DNA of 64,000 nucleotides from Pelagomonas calceolata (lineage: Eukaryota > Sar > Pelagophyceae > Pelagomonadales > Pelagomonadaceae): NCBI GenBank assembly GCA_918797485.1, contig CAKKNE010000001.1:2418001-2482000 (forward strand), written 5' to 3'. Below are positions 63,180 through 64,000 of the stretch, piece after piece. The notes beneath the pieces were generated by a model. It saw only the letters and a list, made by a program, of their open reading frames with translations. It searched no databases and had not been told where the DNA came from. The translations under genes were made by a program, and so were the position numbers. Position 1 is the first letter of the stretch, and every line of letters starts with the position of its first letter.

Positions 63180-63971
63180 ATGAAGTCCACTGTGCCTTAT
63201 TGGGGCGCCGCGTGTGCAGCCGCTGCGGCGGCGCGTCGCGACCGCTGCGGACAAGATCGTGTCCAAAGGGGGCTGCGCGCCGTGCTCTCGCTGACGAGTA
63301 CAGCACAAAAGTGTCATGGGGCCTGCGAATTTGAGGAGCCCGGTGGCGGCGTCGTCCCACGCGACGCGGGCCGCGACGAAGCGCCCGGCGGATGCGGCCG
63401 CCATCAAAATAGACCGCCAGCTGCTCGATGGCGTGCGCTTGCGCGCGTGCTTGGCTGCTCTGCTCGAGGCGGTGCTAGACGAGGGCGCGTGCCGCGACCG
63501 CGTGCACGATGCGGTCAGTCACTTCACGAAGAGGACATCGAGGGCTTCGAGGGCTTAGATGAAGACGTCAAGCCTCGTGTCCGAGAGCTGATAGAGGAGC
63601 ACAAGGTGGAGCACGAGAGACGTTTTGAAAAAGCTCCGCGCCGATCGAAGAAGAAAGCTCCGTCGAAGAAAGCTCCGTCGAAGAAGAAAGCGCCAGCTCA
63701 ACGCCGATCGAGGAAGAAAGTACGTAAACGCCTCGAGCCTACCGTTAACGAGAGCGAAAAAAGAGCCTTGATGCATAACGTGTGGCAGGGCGCTCGTGGA
63801 ATTGTGACGAAATTCCAGACATTGATTCACGCAGCCCCAACCGCGCGAGGAGGGTCAGTAACACCTGATCCGCGAGAGCAGCGGGCGCAGCGCACCCGTG
63901 CCGTACTATCGCTCAAGCCCGCGACAGGGATGCCCCAGGACGCGTGCGAGCCATCAATTTTTGCTTGCTAG
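63180..63971 (+). CDS. Basic Lys-rich protein, reading frame split
   Basis: The C-terminal part is convincing in the frame ending at 63971: HEEDIEGFEGLDEDVKPRVR, then ELIEEHKVEHERRFEKAPRR and a Lys/Ser/Pro/Ala tandem (KKAPSKKAPSKKKAP), histone-H1-like in composition. The N-terminal part reads better in another frame starting at the ATG at 63316 (AAAIKIDRQLLDGVRLRACL, AALLEAVLDEGACRDRVHDA). The switch is near 63513-63530 and no normal intron fits, so a one-base indel or an unusual structure is likely. Possibly a chromatin protein; function unknown. Confidence 0.4.
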   Translation: MKSTVPYWGAACAAAAAARRDRCGQDRVQRGLRAVLSLTSTAQKCHGACEFEEPGGGVVPRDAGRDEAPGGCGRHQNRPPAARWRALARVLGCSARGGARRGRVPRPRARCGQSLHEEDIEGFEGLDEDVKPRVRELIEEHKVEHERRFEKAPRRSKKKAPSKKAPSKKKAPAQRRSRKKVRKRLEPTVNESEKRALMHNVWQGARGIVTKFQTLIHAAPTARGGSVTPDPREQRAQRTRAVLSLKPATGMPQDACEPSIFAC

Positions 63972-63990
63972 TGTCTTACATGCCGCTAGC
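63968..63990 (+). promoter_or_regulatory. CTAG inverted-repeat 5' element at window end
   Basis: CTAGTGTCTTACATG, CCGCTAGC reading right. It predicts a plus-strand gene starting within about 270 bases beyond the window. Confidence 0.85.
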
Positions 63991-64000
63991 CATCTGCCGC

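Noticed and set aside
1-64000. CRISPR arrays, retroelements, rRNA or tRNA genes
   Set aside because: No regularly spaced repeats, reverse transcriptase or integrase motifs, rRNA cores or cloverleaf sequences were seen on reading both strands.

Overview
The window reads as nuclear DNA of a compact, GC-rich, photosynthetic eukaryote, most likely an ochrophyte stramenopile (pelagophyte-like). The reasons are: several predicted proteins begin with a signal peptide followed by an Ala-Phe type cleavage context (positions 10395 and 39594), the hallmark of import into red-lineage secondary plastids; a small protein appears to carry an additional twin-arginine lumen signal (18399-18930); genes are eukaryotic single copies (UPF1, UPF2, RPAC1, TSR2, PRORP, TBC RabGAP); introns are rare; spacers are a few hundred bases or less. 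The exact genus cannot be settled by eye. No rRNA, tRNA, CRISPR or retroelement was recognised.

Layout. 0-5.1 kb: a methyltransferase-like protein, mitochondrial fumarase, a MYND/RING-CH/TPR protein and a Sel1 protein. 5.16-5.60 kb: an AT-rich insertion with terminal inverted repeats. 5.6-16 kb: TBC RabGAP, F-box-like/NHL protein, a J-FN3-RanBP2-WW fusion, a plastid protein, TSR2, UPF1 and an SNase. 16-25 kb: a VOC-like protein, a CCCH protein, a putative thylakoid-lumen protein, UPF2, a macrodomain protein and a METTL13-like methyltransferase. 25-30 kb: an unknown protein, protein-only RNase P, a Cys-rich protein, a TLC membrane protein and a small two-exon gene. 30.2-32.1 kb: a gene-poor stretch with a perfect palindrome and a diverged tandem repeat. 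32-42 kb: a RING/U-box ligase, a PSME3IP1-like protein, a possible ciliary protein, an endocytic-motif protein, an SDR, RPAC1 and an ankyrin protein. 42-51 kb: broken or 5'-truncated gene pieces mixed with a WcbI-like protein, a sulfotransferase-like type II membrane protein and two nuclear Cys-containing proteins. 51-60 kb: one 2956-residue protein with two SF1-helicase-like regions. 60-64 kb: an EF-hand-like protein, a second ankyrin protein and a basic protein with a split reading frame.

RNA metabolism is well represented: UPF1 and UPF2 lie about 4.4 kb apart, and PRORP, TSR2, RPAC1 and the giant UPF1-class helicase are in the same 64 kb. Physical proximity does not prove co-regulation. 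Neighbouring genes mostly alternate in strand, and many convergent pairs end within 40 bases of each other. In one pair the stop codons overlap.

The strongest unexplained signal is a roughly 22-bp imperfect inverted repeat (arms GCTAGTG and CGCTAGC around a YYTTACRG core). It occurs about 20 times and almost always lies 75-270 bases upstream of a start codon, reading in the same direction as the gene. A second dispersed repeat, beginning TTACGGTGCTAGG, tends to lie 18-95 bases downstream of stop codons, again in the sense of the gene. Together they look like an undescribed pair of gene-boundary elements.
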